Shown piece by piece: positions 13,237 through 26,996 of a stretch of 64,000 bases of DNA. The position numbers and the translations under genes are program-made. Source of the stretch: Gorsachius magnificus (lineage: Eukaryota > Chordata > Aves > Pelecaniformes > Ardeidae). The notes beneath the pieces were generated by a model. That model was not told the DNA's origin. It saw only the letters and a list, made by a program, of their open reading frames with translations, and did no database searches. The stretch's first letter is position 1; every line of letters starts with the position of its first letter. The stretch lies in the NCBI GenBank assembly GCA_034008185.1, contig CM067081.1:1984001-2048000 (forward strand). The letters run 5' to 3'.

Positions 13237-13486
13237 CATAGAATCATAGAATCATAGAATCACTTTGGTTGGAAAAGACCTTTAAGATCATCGAGTCCAA
13301 CCGTTAACCTAGCGCTGCCATCCCACCACTAAACCCTGTCCCTAAGCACCTCATCTGTCCTTCTTTTAAATACCTCCAGGGATGAGGACTCTACCACCTC
13401 CCTGGGCAGCCCATTCCAGAGCCTGACAACCCTCTCGGGGAAGAAGTTTTTCCTAATGTCTAGCCTAAACCTGCCCTGGCGCAGCA
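13237..13486 (-). mobile_element. LINE/CR1 3' end, group E
   Basis: Three tandem octamer units (CATAGAATCATAGAATCATA) are followed by the group E 3' UTR and the ORF2 end. The minus strand reads [20 protein letters not shown]. It breaks off after CTGCCCTGGCGCAGC. Confidence 0.95.
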
Positions 13487-15913
13487 GGCTGATGGCTGGG
13501 CAGAAAGCCCAGTTATTGATAGAAATGGTAGGGCTCCTCTTAACCTCAGCTGTGTTTTGGATCTCCGAGCTTTGCTCAGTGTTTGAAGATGTCATTTAAT
13601 TTTATTCTGGGACAAAGGCTTCGATTCGACTCATTGGTGACATGGCGAGGCAGGGGATGAGTATTACACGTTCGAGTTTCTCCTAGAAAATGAAGCCATT
13701 ATTCAGTTGCGGTTTTCCCTAAGGTTGCTTGCTGTGAGGAGATCCTGCAAGACAATGACTCAGTATAAATTAATTGTAATGCATTGATTTTATACTTGTA
13801 AATCTACAGAAGTTCATTAGTATTGAGCTGGACTGTAGGAGCACTGGCTGACCAGGTGCCTGGTGGTTATTTGACCAAACTTTCGTCTGCTTGTGCCAGC
13901 AAGGGTGCCCGAGATGTCACCGTGCACCGAGAAGAGCCTCTGCATGTGACCCGCTTGACGTTTGCCAAGCAACCTGGAATTGGCACTTGCTTGTGTTTAA
14001 AAGAAGGAGCAAAATCTCTTAAGAGTGTTTTGTAAGGATGCTCTGTCTCGAATCAGTCTGATAAAATCAGATTCCTATAGTAAATCTGGTTGATAATTTC
14101 TTTAGGGCATGATGTGCATGGAAACGCGTCCTCCTTTGCCATCACACCAAAACACACGGGCAGGCCCGTGGGTGATGGGTCTTGGGTTTTGTTTCTGCCA
14201 ATGCTGCTGAAATGGTTCATCACCTCTGGTGAGTTTTAACTTCGTGAAGAAATGGCCCTTTGGGTTTGAAGGGACCGTCTCTGCAAACTTGGATTTTTTT
14301 TTTTGTTGACTTCATTCATTTGGTAACTAGGAGGCTGATTTCAGCTGTGCTGATTAAAAGAATGCTAATTCAAAAGATCATTCCTGTAGTCAGACCCTTG
14401 AAAGATCTGCTGAAAAGCCAGCAACTGCTTTGTATAATGATGCTTAAAAAAACACTGCAGGGGAAATAATTTAGCACGAAGGTATTTTTAATATGCAATT
14501 TCCAACCATGTGAAAAAAAAAAATTGCAGCCCTTATAAAAGGGATTTCTAGCTTGATGCATATTTATTTTTTTATAGGAGTATCTCGCATCTTTAAAAGC
14601 TGAAGTGAAAATGAAATGATTAACAGGCCCTCACAATGTCCTATATGGAGCACAGACCCCTAGAGAGACCTCCTTTGGCCCCGGTCCTCCAACCTGCCGG
14701 TCCCTTTGAGTCTCTGCTATTGATCTCTCCAAAAATACGTCAAGCAAGGAACAAGTCCAAATCAGTGAAAAATCATCCCATGCAACTGAGACCCTCCTGT
14801 AACTCATGCTAGTCCTGCTGGGACAGTCTTGCTCTTTGAGGACCCTTGAAGCCTTCAGTTCTTTGGTGACTGATCACTGTTAACCCATTTCTCTGCTCCC
14901 TTGCACCTGCTCGAGGAAATATTTGGAACCTCTTCCCCCAGTGTCCATCATCTTTTGATGACTGTTGTACCCTGTCCCATCCCCCTCCTCTAGTACCCTT
15001 GCTGCCAAATACCCCAATGACCTGAGACCACATCTCAACCCTGCTCCTCTGCTCCATCCTTGCCCCTGCAAGCCCTGCAAGCCCTTTTATCCTTCAATCT
15101 GGGCCCCACTATCCACAGTCTCACATCACAGGGACCCCCACTGAAGCCAGGAGCCAGCCTAGCGCCTTTTTGCAATGTGTGAATCCATAAAAAGGTTCGA
15201 GAGATGAAGGATCGCCTTAGTAGGTTATATCGCTGAGGCTTTAGGAAATTTAAATATATTCTTTGCATATAGCTTTAAAAATAACCCTATCTGATAAAAT
15301 ATCTGTTGTTTATACTTGCCCTGCTTGGAAGTAGACCAGGGTTTTGTGGATGACAGGAGGTCTCCGGTGTGCTGAGATGGAGTGGGAGGCAGAAATCCAG
15401 GCGGAGGAGGATTTCAGGAGATCTAAAGAGAGTAGCACCACTGCCTGCTGAACCTTTGGTGAGGGACTGTGTGCTCTGCCAGTCATGTTGATATCGAAAA
15501 AAACATGCCAGGATAAATACATACTTCTGCATTTAAGCTATTTTTTTTAAATTTAGAAACAACCTCAGTTGATCCTTCATTTCTCAACTGTTCCCATTAA
15601 CATACACAGGCAGAAGACAGAGCAGAAACCTGCCATGAGTTTTGGCTACTTCATCATGTTGCCTTGTTGAAGGCTACACAGAATTTCACAAGTTTACATC
15701 AAAAGCAATGGAATACATCTGTTAAAGGCATCGACATTACACAAGCGCACGCAGCTCTGGGCATGTCTGCAAAGAGAAGTCAACACGGGCTCAGAGCAGG
15801 ATTGACCTTGACCTTGCACGGCACCCTCAAGCATGGCTTCATCGTGATGTCCTTGGTGCTCCAGAGCAGGAGGATGGTTTTGCGGTGCTCCCCAGCTTGC
15901 AGGGTCAGCAATG

Positions 15914-16672
15914 ATAGAATCATAGAATCAGAATGTTTCGGGTTGTCCAACCCCCCTGCAGGAGCAGGGACACCTTGAACCACATCAGGTTGCTCACAGC
16001 CCCGCCAACCTGGCCTGGAATGTTCCCAGGGATGGGGCCTCCACCCCCTCTCTGGGCAACCCCTGCCAGGGTTTCACCACCCTCACTGGAAAGAATTTCT
16101 TCCTTCTTTCCTCCAGTCTAAACCTCCCCTGCTTCAGTTTAAAACCATCCCCCCTTGTCCTGTCCCAGCTGGCCCTACTAAAAAGCTTGTCCCCCCCTTT
16201 CCTCTGGGCCCCCTTGAAGCCCTGACCGGCCGCACTCAGCTCTGCCCGCAGCCTCCTCTTCTCCAGGCTGAACACCCCCAACTCTCCCAGCCTGGCCTCA
16301 GAGCAGAGGGGCTCCAGCCCTCGGAGCATTTTAGTAGCCCTCCTCTGGCCCCGCTCCAACAGCTCCATGTCCTCCTTGTGCTGAGGGCTCCAGAGCTGGA
16401 CACGGGGCTCCAGGGGAGGTCTCCCCAGAGCAGAGCAGAGGGTTGGCTTTCTGGGCTGCCAGCGCCCATGGCTGGCTCATGTCCAGCTTTTCATCCATCA
16501 GCACCCCTAAGTCCCTCTGGACAGGGCTGCTCTCCATCCTTTCTTCCCCCAGCCTGTATGGATACCGGGGGTTGCCCCATCCAGCTGCAGGACCTTGTAC
16601 TTGGCCTTGTTGAACCTCATGAGGTTCACATGACCCCACCTCTCCAACTGGTCCAGTTTTCCTTGGATGACA
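15914..16672 (-). mobile_element. LINE/CR1, group B, ORF2 C-terminal part plus 3' end
   Basis: Terminal octamers at 15914 are followed by the ORF2 end; [20 protein letters not shown] and [15 protein letters not shown] read on the minus strand. Compared with 21907-22287, about 25 bp are missing just inside the 3' end, where GGTT is joined directly to GTCCAACCC. The copy reaches as far 5' as the segment after the FADD motif. Confidence 0.95.
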
Positions 16673-17920
16673 TGATGGACCACAGTTTGTCATCCCAACT
16701 CCACGGTTTGGGATGGTCCTCACCAAGGTGGAGGTGTGAGCAGGAACATGTGTGAAAGCAATTGTGCTTCGGACATTTTGTAGGAAAGAGACTTTTCCCA
16801 CATAGTGAAGGAAAAATTCCTAATTCTGCAGCTATATTGCTATTTTTTCAGTTTCACCTGCCTCAGATTATCTCTTCTGGAGTATATTTTGGTGCAATGA
16901 ATTAATGGCAGTTTTCTGCTGTTGGCTTTTTGGTAACAATTTGTAATACTGTCCGAGAGATTCCTCTGGACAGCTCTTTCCTCTTCTTATCAATGCTCCT
17001 GATTTAAAACCCTCGGGTTCTGCTGGTAAAACTGAAGCATGCTGCTGTTTTGAATCCCAAACCATAACTAGTCATCTCCCTTTTTTTAATCTTAGTGACT
17101 CAGCAGCTCTCAGTACAGGAGGAGGCTGATTTGAACCATCTGATTTTGCTCGACGTACAACCTTTCGCTCCTCCAACTTCTGAGGTTTCTCTTTTTTCTC
17201 CTTCCCTTTTCCATCCGAGTCCATTGCTCCAATCTGCTATTCCTGGAGGGAGATGACGACTCTTTTGTCCATTTCCCAGCCACGCTGGTGGACACGTTAT
17301 TTTTAAGCCAGCCTCACTACCTGCGGCATGATGACTCATTACGGATTTGCAATGGCCCCTATGTTTTTCCTGCGAAGTCGGTTTCTGGATTTAATTCTTG
17401 AGAGGACAGTTAGCAGCGCAGCATAAAATCCCCAAATCCTTTTAAGAACAGTAAAACAAAGTCATAAAATCTTCCCTAAACGTAGCATGACCATCTGCCC
17501 TTCTAAAATTAGGGGGCATGGAGTGACCCAAGGAGCCTTGTCTTCATGTCAGGGCCACCTTGTGGGGCAGAAGTGTTGATGGGGGGGCTGACTGGGGCGA
17601 GCCTCAAGGTTGTAGGGGAAAAATGATGCCTTAGGCCGAATGATTTGATGGGGGAGCACTCAACAATGGCCCTTATTACAGTTTTATAATTATTCTGATA
17701 ATTATGATAAATAAGTCTGCAGGTTTAAATATTTCATGCATTCTGATGTTTCTCCTTTGGTAGAGCTCTGTTTGTTCTGCAGTGGGTTGTTGTAGGAAAC
17801 CGAGAGGAAAACTGGCTGTGTTGGGACATTGGGATGGACGTGTTGGGAAGGGCTGTTGGGATGCTTCTCTGATTTTCTCCCATTTGCAAGGAGGTGTCCA
17901 TGGTGCCTTGTGTTCCTGAG

Positions 17921-18082
17921 CCATCACAAAAGGGTTTGGCTTGGAAGGGACCTTCAAAGATCATCTGGTCCAACCCCGCTGCCATGGGCAGGGACAGGTT
18001 GCTCAAAGCTGCGTCCAACCTGGCCTTGAACACTTCCAGTGATGGGGCATCCACAACTTCTCTGGGCAACCTATTCCATCAC
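17921..18082 (-). mobile_element. LINE/CR1 3' end, group C
   Basis: CCATCACAAAAGGGTTTGGC, a diverged terminal repeat, precedes the group C 3' UTR with CCATGGGCAGGGAC and the last ORF2 codons. It is 5'-truncated at CCTATTCCATCAC. Confidence 0.92.
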
Positions 18083-18105
18083 TAAGGGGGAACCTCAATC
18101 CCAAA

Positions 18106-18151
18106 GCTTTAAATCATGAAGAAATCATTTCAGCTTTAAGTCATGAAGAAA
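18106..18151. repeat. Short tandem duplication, about 27-bp period
   Basis: GCTTTAAATCATGAAGAAA at 18106 recurs with one mismatch at 18133. Two units only. Confidence 0.8.
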
Positions 18152-18917
18152 CCCTGTCTGTAAAACCCCATTTGGAAGCAGGAATGGGAGTCTTTTATTC
18201 ACTTTGGTGTGCTGGATCTATACGTGCTGCTTTACGAAACCTGAAAATACCGTCCTCCTTCAGGGAGCTTTCAGTCTAACTCAAGACCCATGTTATATAG
18301 AGGGAAATAAGTTATACCTCATTAAATCCGGACACCGGGGACTGCTTTAGATCCTTTGGGATGTGGGCTTGAGTGTCAAAGGACTGCAAAAATGTGAACG
18401 GCATGTGACAGAGTAGCCACGATACTTATTTGCTGAATACTTGCTTGCTGTCTTTTTGGTTTGAGCTGTTGGGCTTGGGCGCATCATGAACACACATCGA
18501 CCACCTCTGCAGCGCCCACGCATACACTAGGTATTTTAGGATTGTTTGTTGTGTATCTAACGTTATAAATATTTCACGATGTGTTACTAAAATCCCTCCT
18601 GTTCTTCCACATGGATGGGCAGCACTGATTTCGAGCCATAGCTTTTGGTGGTCTGCAGCCTACCTACGGGCCTACAGCTGCGTGCATGAATTAGAAAGTG
18701 CCGTTGGCACTTTCCTCCTCTGCATCTTCAGCTGATAAATCACATATGAAGCATTTTGGGGTTTATCTTTCCTTGTACCTTTAGTCGCTTATGTCAACCA
18801 TCCACTTGAGTTTCCTCCAGCACTTTGTTGGCAGCGGTGGAAGGGAGAAGCACGATAAGTGCCCAGCTCGCTTCCGAGCTGTGGGGCCGTTCTGGAACAC
18901 AGGTAGAGAGCTGCTGA

Positions 18918-19890
18918 TCACAGAATCCCAGAATCCCAGAATGGCAAGGGTTGGAAGGGACCTCAGGAGATCACCCAGTGCCACCCCCCTGCTCAAGCAG
19001 GCTCACCCAGAGCAGGGGGCACAGGACAGCGGCCAGGCGGGGGTTGAAGATCTCCAGAGAAGGAGACTCCACAGCCCCCCTGGGCAGCCTGGGCCAGGGC
19101 TTGGGCACCCTCACAGTCAACAAGTTCTTCCTCCCGTTCAACTGGAACCTCTTCTGCTTCAGTTTGTGCCCATGGCCCCTTGTCCTGGCGCTGGGCACCA
19201 CTGCAAAGAGTCTGGCTCCATCCTCGTGACACCCACCCTTAAGATATTTGTATGTGCTGATGAGATCCCCTCTGAGCCTTCCCCAGCCTGAACAAGCCCA
19301 GCTCCCTCAGCCTTTCCTCATAGGGGAGATGCTCCAGTCCCCCCATCATCCTAGTTGCCCTCCTCTGGACTCTCTCTAGGAGTTCCTCATCTTTCTTGAA
19401 CCGGGGAGCCCAGAACTGGACCCAGTGCTCCAGGTGGGGTCTCCCCAGGGCAGAGCAGAGGGGGAGGAGAACCTCCCTCACCCTGCTGGCCACACTCCTC
19501 TTGATGCACCCCAGGATGCCATTGGCCTTCTTGGCACCAAGGGCCCCCTGCTGGCTCATGGCCAGCTTGTCATCCACCAGGACTCCCAGGTGCCTCTGGG
19601 CAGAGCTGCTTCCCAGCAGGTCAGCCCCCAGCCTGTCCTGGTGCCTGGGGTTCAACCTCCCCAGGGGCAGCACCCGACACTTGCCCTTGTTGAACTCCAT
19701 CAGGTTCCTCTCCACCCAACTCTCCAGCCTGTCCAGGTCCCACTGAATGGCAGCACAGCCTTCCTGTGGATCAGCCACTCCTCCCAGTTTGGTGTCATCA
19801 GCGAACTTGCTGATGGTACACTCTGTCCCCTCATCCAGGTCATTGATGAATATGTTCAACAAGACCGGGCCGAGTACTGAGCCCTGGGCT
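18918..19890 (-). mobile_element. LINE/CR1, group A, RT catalytic motif through 3' end
   Basis: This is one of the longer copies. The minus strand reads an open stretch of about 200 codons with [38 protein letters not shown] and [13 protein letters not shown] roughly 13-bp deletion near 19279 shifts the frame in the region that should read [10 protein letters not shown]. The 3' terminal repeats (CAGAATCCCAGAATCCCAGA) are intact at 18920. Confidence 0.96.
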
Positions 19891-21906
19891 GAGCAAGCGA
19901 GCGCCGGGCTTTTCCATCAGCTTTTATTTTGTCAAATAGCATCTCCCAACCTCGCCGGCCAAGGTCATGGATTTTTGAGCGTGCTGCTGGAGGAGCTCCT
20001 TCTGTCCTCCTCCACGGCTCTACAGCTGCCGTCCACCCCCAGAGTCGCAGAGGTCCCCCATTTATCCACGTAAAATATCACACCCAGGTAATACCACGCG
20101 AGTCTTGGGATTTTTTGAACCGAGCCTGACTGCTTCCCCGTGTCAAAAACAAGCAAAAGAGGAGCTGCCACAAATTTATTACATCTGCTTGAGCAACCAG
20201 GAGAATGCATCTCAACCATAAAATGTAATCTACTTAATTAGCTGTAATTGCTTTGCCGAGTTGGACTGTCATAGAAATCATTGTTTTATGGCAAGCAAAT
20301 TAAAATTGTACTGTGCTAAACCATCCCTGGGCTGTCACCCCTCAGCTGTGGTTTTTAATACGTTTGGAGTTTCTTCTTGGAGTTTGTAAGGAATAAAATA
20401 TTTACCATGGGGGGTGGGGGGGATTTTTATTTGCTTTTTCTTTTTTTTTTTTTCTTCTAAACCTTTCTGAAGAGCTGCTCTGCCAGAACAGCTGGTGCAA
20501 AACCACCGCTCTAATTAAAACATTTTCCCAAAATGAGTTTCTTTTTTTTTTAGGAGAGGGATTCTAGGGCAAGAGCATGGTTTATATCCACTTCTTTAGG
20601 AAGTCATGGGTTTGAAAAATTCAATCTATGAACCAGAAGGAGTAAATGCCCCATAACCCCGTGATTTCCGTGCTGTTGCTCTTCCTCCCTGGCTTTCTGT
20701 GGGTTGGGCAGGAGCTGCGTCTCCTGGTGGGTTTCTCTAGGGTTGGGGGTCTCATCCCAGCTCTTGGCTGGAAGATGAATAAAAAAGACCTCGGGATAAG
20801 GAGTCTGGGTGGGATTGCTGTATTTCTCCTCTCTTTCTTTGCACTTTCGAGCGGGTGAAATTCGATTTTATTTTTTTTTTTTTTTAAACGCTGCTGTGGA
20901 GTTTTGCCAGTTCAAATATTATGTAATCTCAGCTTCCCCCAAGCACAATTTGAATCTAATCTCCTGGTCCAAATACATGCGAGAGACCCATTAAGCCTTT
21001 TAACACCCAAAACCTGGTTTTGTTAATATTCTGCGTGTGCTCCATCTGCTGCCGTATTTGTCTAAAGCTGATGTATTTGAGAGCAATTCACTTTGCTGGT
21101 CTAAGTCCAAAATGTCCAAAATACCATATGGACATTTTAAAGTTAATTAGCATTGTAAAATTCAACATCTAAGTTAAGGATGTTGTGATCCCTAAACCCT
21201 CGGTCTTCCTGAGTTTAACTCGAGCTTGGCTTATTCTTGCAACCCCAAATATTTTATTATTTTGCATTTTTATCTTCACTAACTGTCACAAATGAAAATC
21301 GCTGTCTCTGTCCTTTAAAATGGGCCCTTTTGGGCAATAATTTGATGCTGTAACATCGTTGTGATCATCCTGGAATTGTCTGTTACTAGAAGGAGCTGAA
21401 AGGGGAAATTCGGTGTCCCCAGAGATCTCGTTTAAGGGTGAGAATCGAAACGAGCTCTGGTGAAATCAGGAGGACGCTGCCAATGTCAGAGGAGAATATG
21501 GAGCGTAAAAAGCAGAGATAGGGAGCAGGACAATGCTCGGGCTGTGGGAGAGACTGAATTACTGGCCGGTTTTTGTGGTGTTAATCCTTGATCATGCCCT
21601 GGGGACGCCCAGGGCATGCTGAACCGGCAGCACTGTCTTTGGCGGCACACCTGGAATACTGTTTTTTAAAGTAGATTAAATTCAAGCATCTTGAAGAAAA
21701 AAACCTAAAAGTAATGCGTGGCCAGGTAGGGAGCTTTCTGCTGTCACTTCTCTTCTAAGCAAATGCCTTGCTGTTTGTCCTGTAAACATAAAGTTTGCAA
21801 AAGCATTTCTGACACCTATTACTCAATGTTTAATTCCTCCAATAGATGCGACGCTGGTCCCACGAGGTCTGTAGCAACAAACCCGCCCATGCAGAGAACG
21901 GTGACT

Positions 21907-22287
21907 TCATAGAATCACAGAATGGTTTGGGTTGGAAGGGACCCCCAGAGGTCACCCAGCCCAACCCCCCTGCAGGAGCAGGGACACCTTGAACCACATC
22001 AGGTTGCTCACAGCCCCGTCCAACCTGGCCTGGAATGGTCCCAGGGATGGGGCCTCCACCTCCTCTCTGGGCGACCCCTGCCAGGGTTTCACCACCCTCA
22101 CTGGAAAGAATTTCTTCCTTCTTTCCTCCAGTCTAAACCTACCCTGTTTTAGTTTAAAACCATCCCCCCTTGTCCTGTCACAGCTGGCCCTACTAAAAAG
22201 CTTGTCCCCCCCTTTCCTCTGGGCCCCCTTGAAGCCCTGACCGGCCGCACTCAGCTCTGCCCGCAGCCTCCTCTTCTCCAGGCTGAC
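21907..22287 (-). mobile_element. LINE/CR1 3' end, group B
   Basis: The copy starts TCATAGAATCACAGAATGG and runs through the ORF2 end. [19 protein letters not shown] reads on the minus strand. It is cut sharply at CTCTTCTCCAGGCTGAC. Confidence 0.95.
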
Positions 22288-23515
22288 TTTTGGAGAAGAC
22301 GTATGAACTGTGTCGCTACAACAGTTTGAGTGATGATAAATGAAGTGGGAGGACAGTCTTGTGCTGAACAGACAAAACAGGGTCATCTTCAGCTCGGCTC
22401 GCAGTTTCTGGGTGACTCATGGAGTGCTAGCTTTTTCCTTGGCATGTTGGCATCTCTGGCTGTGAAAATGGGATTTGCCTTCCTTCTTCCAGCCTTTTCA
22501 ACCACTTCTTCAGATTGCAAAGTCCTCCACATTGCAAAGTTGTAGGGACAGACAGATTTCTGACACGTCTGCAGGTATCTAGGGCACGGGAAGCCCTTTG
22601 AGATGCTGCTCTTGTTGAAACAAGGAATATTTTGGACCCACTTGTCGTAAGCACCAACCGGGCGGAAGAAAGGAATGATGATAGACATGAAACAGGAGCA
22701 AATTCCCAATTCCCAAGCCTAAAAAGGTGTTGGACATGCACACTGAAGCTGGTTCCCTTTCTGTAGCTGGACACACGGAGGTCTCGCCCGCACTCGGTCA
22801 CGGAGCAGAAATTACATCTGGAGCAAAACACCAAGGCTTGAATTGATTTTTTTTTTTTTTTTTGCCTCTTGGCCTGGGAGCAGAGCTGAAAAGGATGGAT
22901 TGAAAATTAGCCAGATGAACAAGTGCATTTTGGAAACCACAAAGAGCTTTTTTTCGGAGCAGTTATTGTAAATACCCTGCCATAACCGATAACCTGGGGG
23001 CAGGGAGAGCTCAGGCTTGCTCTCCTGCCTGCCTGCATTTACATTACAGACTCCTCCAGAAAGAGCCTCCCAGAAATCCTCCCTTCAAGACCCGTCTAGA
23101 GTTGCCATAGAAACTCTGCCAGAGCAGAAGGGGCCTGGGAGCACCCGCTTCTGAACACGTGAGGCTCTTCTCACCCTCTGCAAGACTGCAGGGCGAATTC
23201 ATGCTTGCAAAGCATTTGCACTTCGGTAGCGTCGGGTACAGAACTGGAGCCGCTTGAGGGTGTTTGCGGGTTGGACTCCAGCGGAGAAGGGATGTCTCTG
23301 GGGCCAGAAGGATGCTCTGTCTCCTCCTTGGTTAAGGAAGGATCTCAAGGAGGCTCCGATGCTTAAAATTCACCACGGTGGAGCCTTCTCTGCGTCAAGA
23401 GTTGTACTGGGCATCCTTCACTTGTAGGTGGGAAACCAGTACCAGAAACGTGATGTCCTCACCTTCCTCCTCTTCACACACATCTCCCCAAATTTCAGTT
23501 TGCTGCAGGTTTTTT

Positions 23516-23912
23516 TATAGAATAGAACCACAGAATCATTTGGTTGGCACCCTTCCCCCACCCTCCCGGCCCATTGTTCCCCAGGGCCAACCTCACCCTG
23601 CCCTGGCACAACTTGAGGCCGGTGCCCCTCGTCCCATCGCCCCTTCCCTGGGAGCAGAGCCCGACCCCCCCGGCCCCCCCTCCCCACGCCGCCGCGCCCG
23701 CCCCCAGCCCCCCTTCTCTGGACACGCTCCAGCCCCCCCAGGGCCTTCGGGGAGGGAGGGGCCCAACCCTGACCCCAGCAGTCGAGGGGCGGCCCCCCCA
23801 GTGCCCAGCACAGGGGCACGGTCCCTGCCCTGCTCCTGCTGGCCACACCACTCCTGATACAAGCCAGGATGCCGCTGGCCCTCTTGGCCACCTGGGCACC
23901 CTGCTGGCTCCT
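23516..23912 (-). mobile_element. LINE/CR1, group D (G+C-rich), internally deleted
   Basis: Terminal repeat remnants (ATAGAATAGAACCACAGAAT) are followed by the group D sequence in reverse orientation; the minus strand reads SGILACIRSGVASRSRAG. Against the copies at 10350 and 56545 it lacks most of the 3' UTR and parts of the C-terminal coding region, so it carries internal deletions. Confidence 0.9.
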
Positions 23913-25892
23913 ATTCAGCCGACCTCTGTGCCTGAAAAAGTTTCCTTTTTCTGCAGTTGCCTCAGCTTCTCTAATAAAAGCTCTGTCCTCTCCCAGCCAC
24001 CCTGGCCTCCTTAGTCTTTTCCGCTTGGCTCTGGACAGGCACACTGGTGGTTACCCAGCACTGGTGGATATTTGGCTTTAGCTGCAGTCTGATGGCAAGC
24101 TGGTTCTCACCACCACTGGGATTCCTTTGAGGAAGACTGAAAATCATTATTCTTCAGGGCTTATCTTAGGGAAATAGGAGCAATACCACTTGGTCCGCTT
24201 CAAGTTTAGCAGTCTTCTGCTATCACAACTTATTTGAATCCTTACAGCTAAAGATTTCCCCGGGGAACGTTATTGGATAAGGTGGAGCCACAGTTCAGTG
24301 TTTAAGCAAAACCGTAATGGCTTTATCTAGGGCTCACGCTTTCTTTGGAGCAACAAACAATTTTATTTTGTCATTAGAGGCTGTTCATATCTGGCTTTGG
24401 ATTAGTCAAATACTGAATGAAGGGAATAATTGCAAGGAGCATTAATATTGTGTGACTGAAATGGTTTTCTAGAACTAATTCCCCATAGAGACTTGTCTCA
24501 AAAGAGGAAAGGATATGACACGTGTCTCTTGCCCGGAAGTTACACTGATTGACAGTCTGTCAAGTTCTGCCACTATGGTTTATTTATAGTATGTGCCTTA
24601 AATGATCAAACCATCTCGCTAATATTTTTGGACAGTTGCTCCTAGTTTTCAAGATGAGTTTTGCTCATACAAATGCACCCTGAACCCAGACAGCTGCAGC
24701 GAGGCCCGGGAGGTTTCTTTTGGACGGAAGTAGGAAGCAAAACTGAGATGGAACTGAAATAAGAATGGAAATGGAAATCATCTCTTTTGGCCAACACCTT
24801 GCCACTACACCGAGCCTTAAAGAATGGTCTGAAAGCAAGGTTTCTCTGAGAGAAAAAGAAGGCGATACATGCCCCAAACAGTGCTTCTGTCATTTCCATA
24901 ATATCTTTTTGGTCTTGGAAAGTCTCTTAATTCCCTAGCATGATGAAGGCAACAGCTTCAAGCTGACATATTGCATTGCGCAACCACAAGGTCCCATGGA
25001 AGAGCTCAGAGCTCTGTGCAAATCCACTCCTTTTCCTGCCTAATTCATGAGAAATTGGGATTTTCCAGCTCCACGGGAACCATCCCCTGTCTTTGTCCTC
25101 CAGATGGGAAAAATCTCCTCCAGGCAGGCAGGACCCCTTTGTGTCAACACTGTGACCCTGTGAAATGGAGACTGTACCATATGCCCATGCCATCGTGCTA
25201 TCAACTGAAGGTTTTCTCTCCATCACCTTTCAGGCCAAAGGCACCTCCTCCACTCCCGTGACTGTCAGTAGGGCTTTCTTGTGAGTCTGTAGAATATAAA
25301 GGAAATGGTCATTAAAAGAAAGTATTTTTTTCCAGATTCATGTAGGTTTTGTCAGGGTTTTTTGGGGGGGTTGGGTTTATACTGACAGTTGCAGAGGCAC
25401 GGTTGCGTTATCTGTGATGCCTGTAGAGCTCCTGTCTGTGTAGTCTCCAAGACTTGCGTTTATCGTGTAAGATGTGGATGATCCATAAGAAAAACTCCTT
25501 CTTCAAAGAGTGTGGGCTTTCACACAAGTGGAATTCACCACTCCTTGGGTTAAGCTGTGAGCCTGGAGAAGGAGAAGAAGGCGAGGAAGTAGTTACAGAA
25601 GTCTTCACACTAGAGGACCTGCACTCTTCCTCATCTTCTACTCTGCAGGTCCAGAGCTGCCTCCCCCCCTGGGGAGCCTGCCTGCCTACCCCTGCCTAAC
25701 TTCTTCACAGGCCTGGAAATGTGGAGCTGAGGTGAAGCTGGAGGGACTCACGATGCAGTGAGGCTCCGTTATTCCCTTGCTTCATGCAAAAATTGGATGT
25801 GAGCCAGCCATGTGTGCTTGCAGCCCAGAAAGCCAATCATGTCCTGGTTGAGGATACAATATCCAGGTTGAGGGAGGTGATTCTCCCTTTTA

Positions 25893-26421
25893 CTCCCCTC
25901 TCATGACACCCCACTTAGAGTACTGTGGGGTTCCCAGTACAGGAAGAACATGGACCTGTTAGAGCAGGGCCAGAGGAGGCCATGGGAATGGTCCAAAGGC
26001 TGGAACCCCTCTGCGATGGGGAAAGGCTGGGAGAATTGGGGGTGCTCAGCCTGGAGAAGACAAGGCTCCAGGCAGACCTGAGCACGGCCTTGCAATATAT
26101 AAAGGGGGCTTGTAAGAAAGACGGAGGGAGAGTTTTCACCAAGGTCTGTAGTGACAGGACAAGGGGCAACAGTTTTCAACTGAAAGAGGGCAGGTTTAGG
26201 TTGGACATAAGGAAGAAATTCTTTACAGTGAGCGTGGTGAGGCACTGGCCCAGGTTGCCCAGAGCAGTTGTGGATGCCCCATCATTGGAAGTGTTCAAGG
26301 TCAACTTGGATGGGACTTTGAGCAACCTGATTGAGTTGAAGATGTCCCTGCCCATGGCAGGGAGTTGGACTGGATGATCTTTGAAGGTCCCTTCCCACCC
26401 AAACCATTCTGAGATTCCTAT
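25893..26421 (+). mobile_element. LINE/CR1, group C, ORF2 end plus 3' end
   Basis: The copy begins near CATGACACCCCACTTAGAG and reads through the ORF2 end: EHGPVRAGPEEAMGMVQRLE, then LEKTRLQADLSTALQYIKG and RLDIRKKFFTVSVVRHWPR. The 3' end is CCATTCTGAGATTCC. From 26090 onward it is almost identical to 31582 onward. Confidence 0.95.
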
Positions 26422-26996
26422 GGGTGCCTTGGGAAGAGAGATGACACAAAGTGCTGTGTATTGATGGGAAGGATGTGCCCCGCTCCAGCTGCCTTTCGCG
26501 TAAGCCCACAGATCCTTCCCCACCACCACTCCTCTGTGGGCTGTGGGGGCTTGGCCGTCTGTCTACAGCTCATCACAAGGTCTCTCATCAGCACGAATGC
26601 ACAAGGGCAACCCTAAAACAGCAGATATAATAAATTACCCCATTTAATTAAAGTCCTTTCATTTTCATGGGATCAGGTGGCAGTGCTGGCTTACAGTCTC
26701 AACAGCAGCGAGGGCGGGCTACGATTTTCCAGCTCTGTGATAATGCGTCCAGTACCGAATCTCAGTCTGAGTACATGGTCAGCAACTGCTGGTCCTTACA
26801 GACATTGGGGTTTAGAAATGGGAAACGCCAGTACCAGCAATGCTGTGGGTGCCTTTACAGTCCACATGAAGCCTGGTTTTGCATGGCCATGGGTAATGAG
26901 CAAGAAATAAGTTGCTGTTTCTATAAAGGAAAGGACCCTTCAGGTGAAAAAAGAACCAACCATTAAAGGTCTCCAGAAAGCGATCAGGTTCTCAAA

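Noticed and set aside
13237..13262. Regularly repeated ATAGAATC units resembling a small direct-repeat array
   Set aside because: These are the reverse complement of the CR1 3' terminal octamers, not a CRISPR or satellite array.
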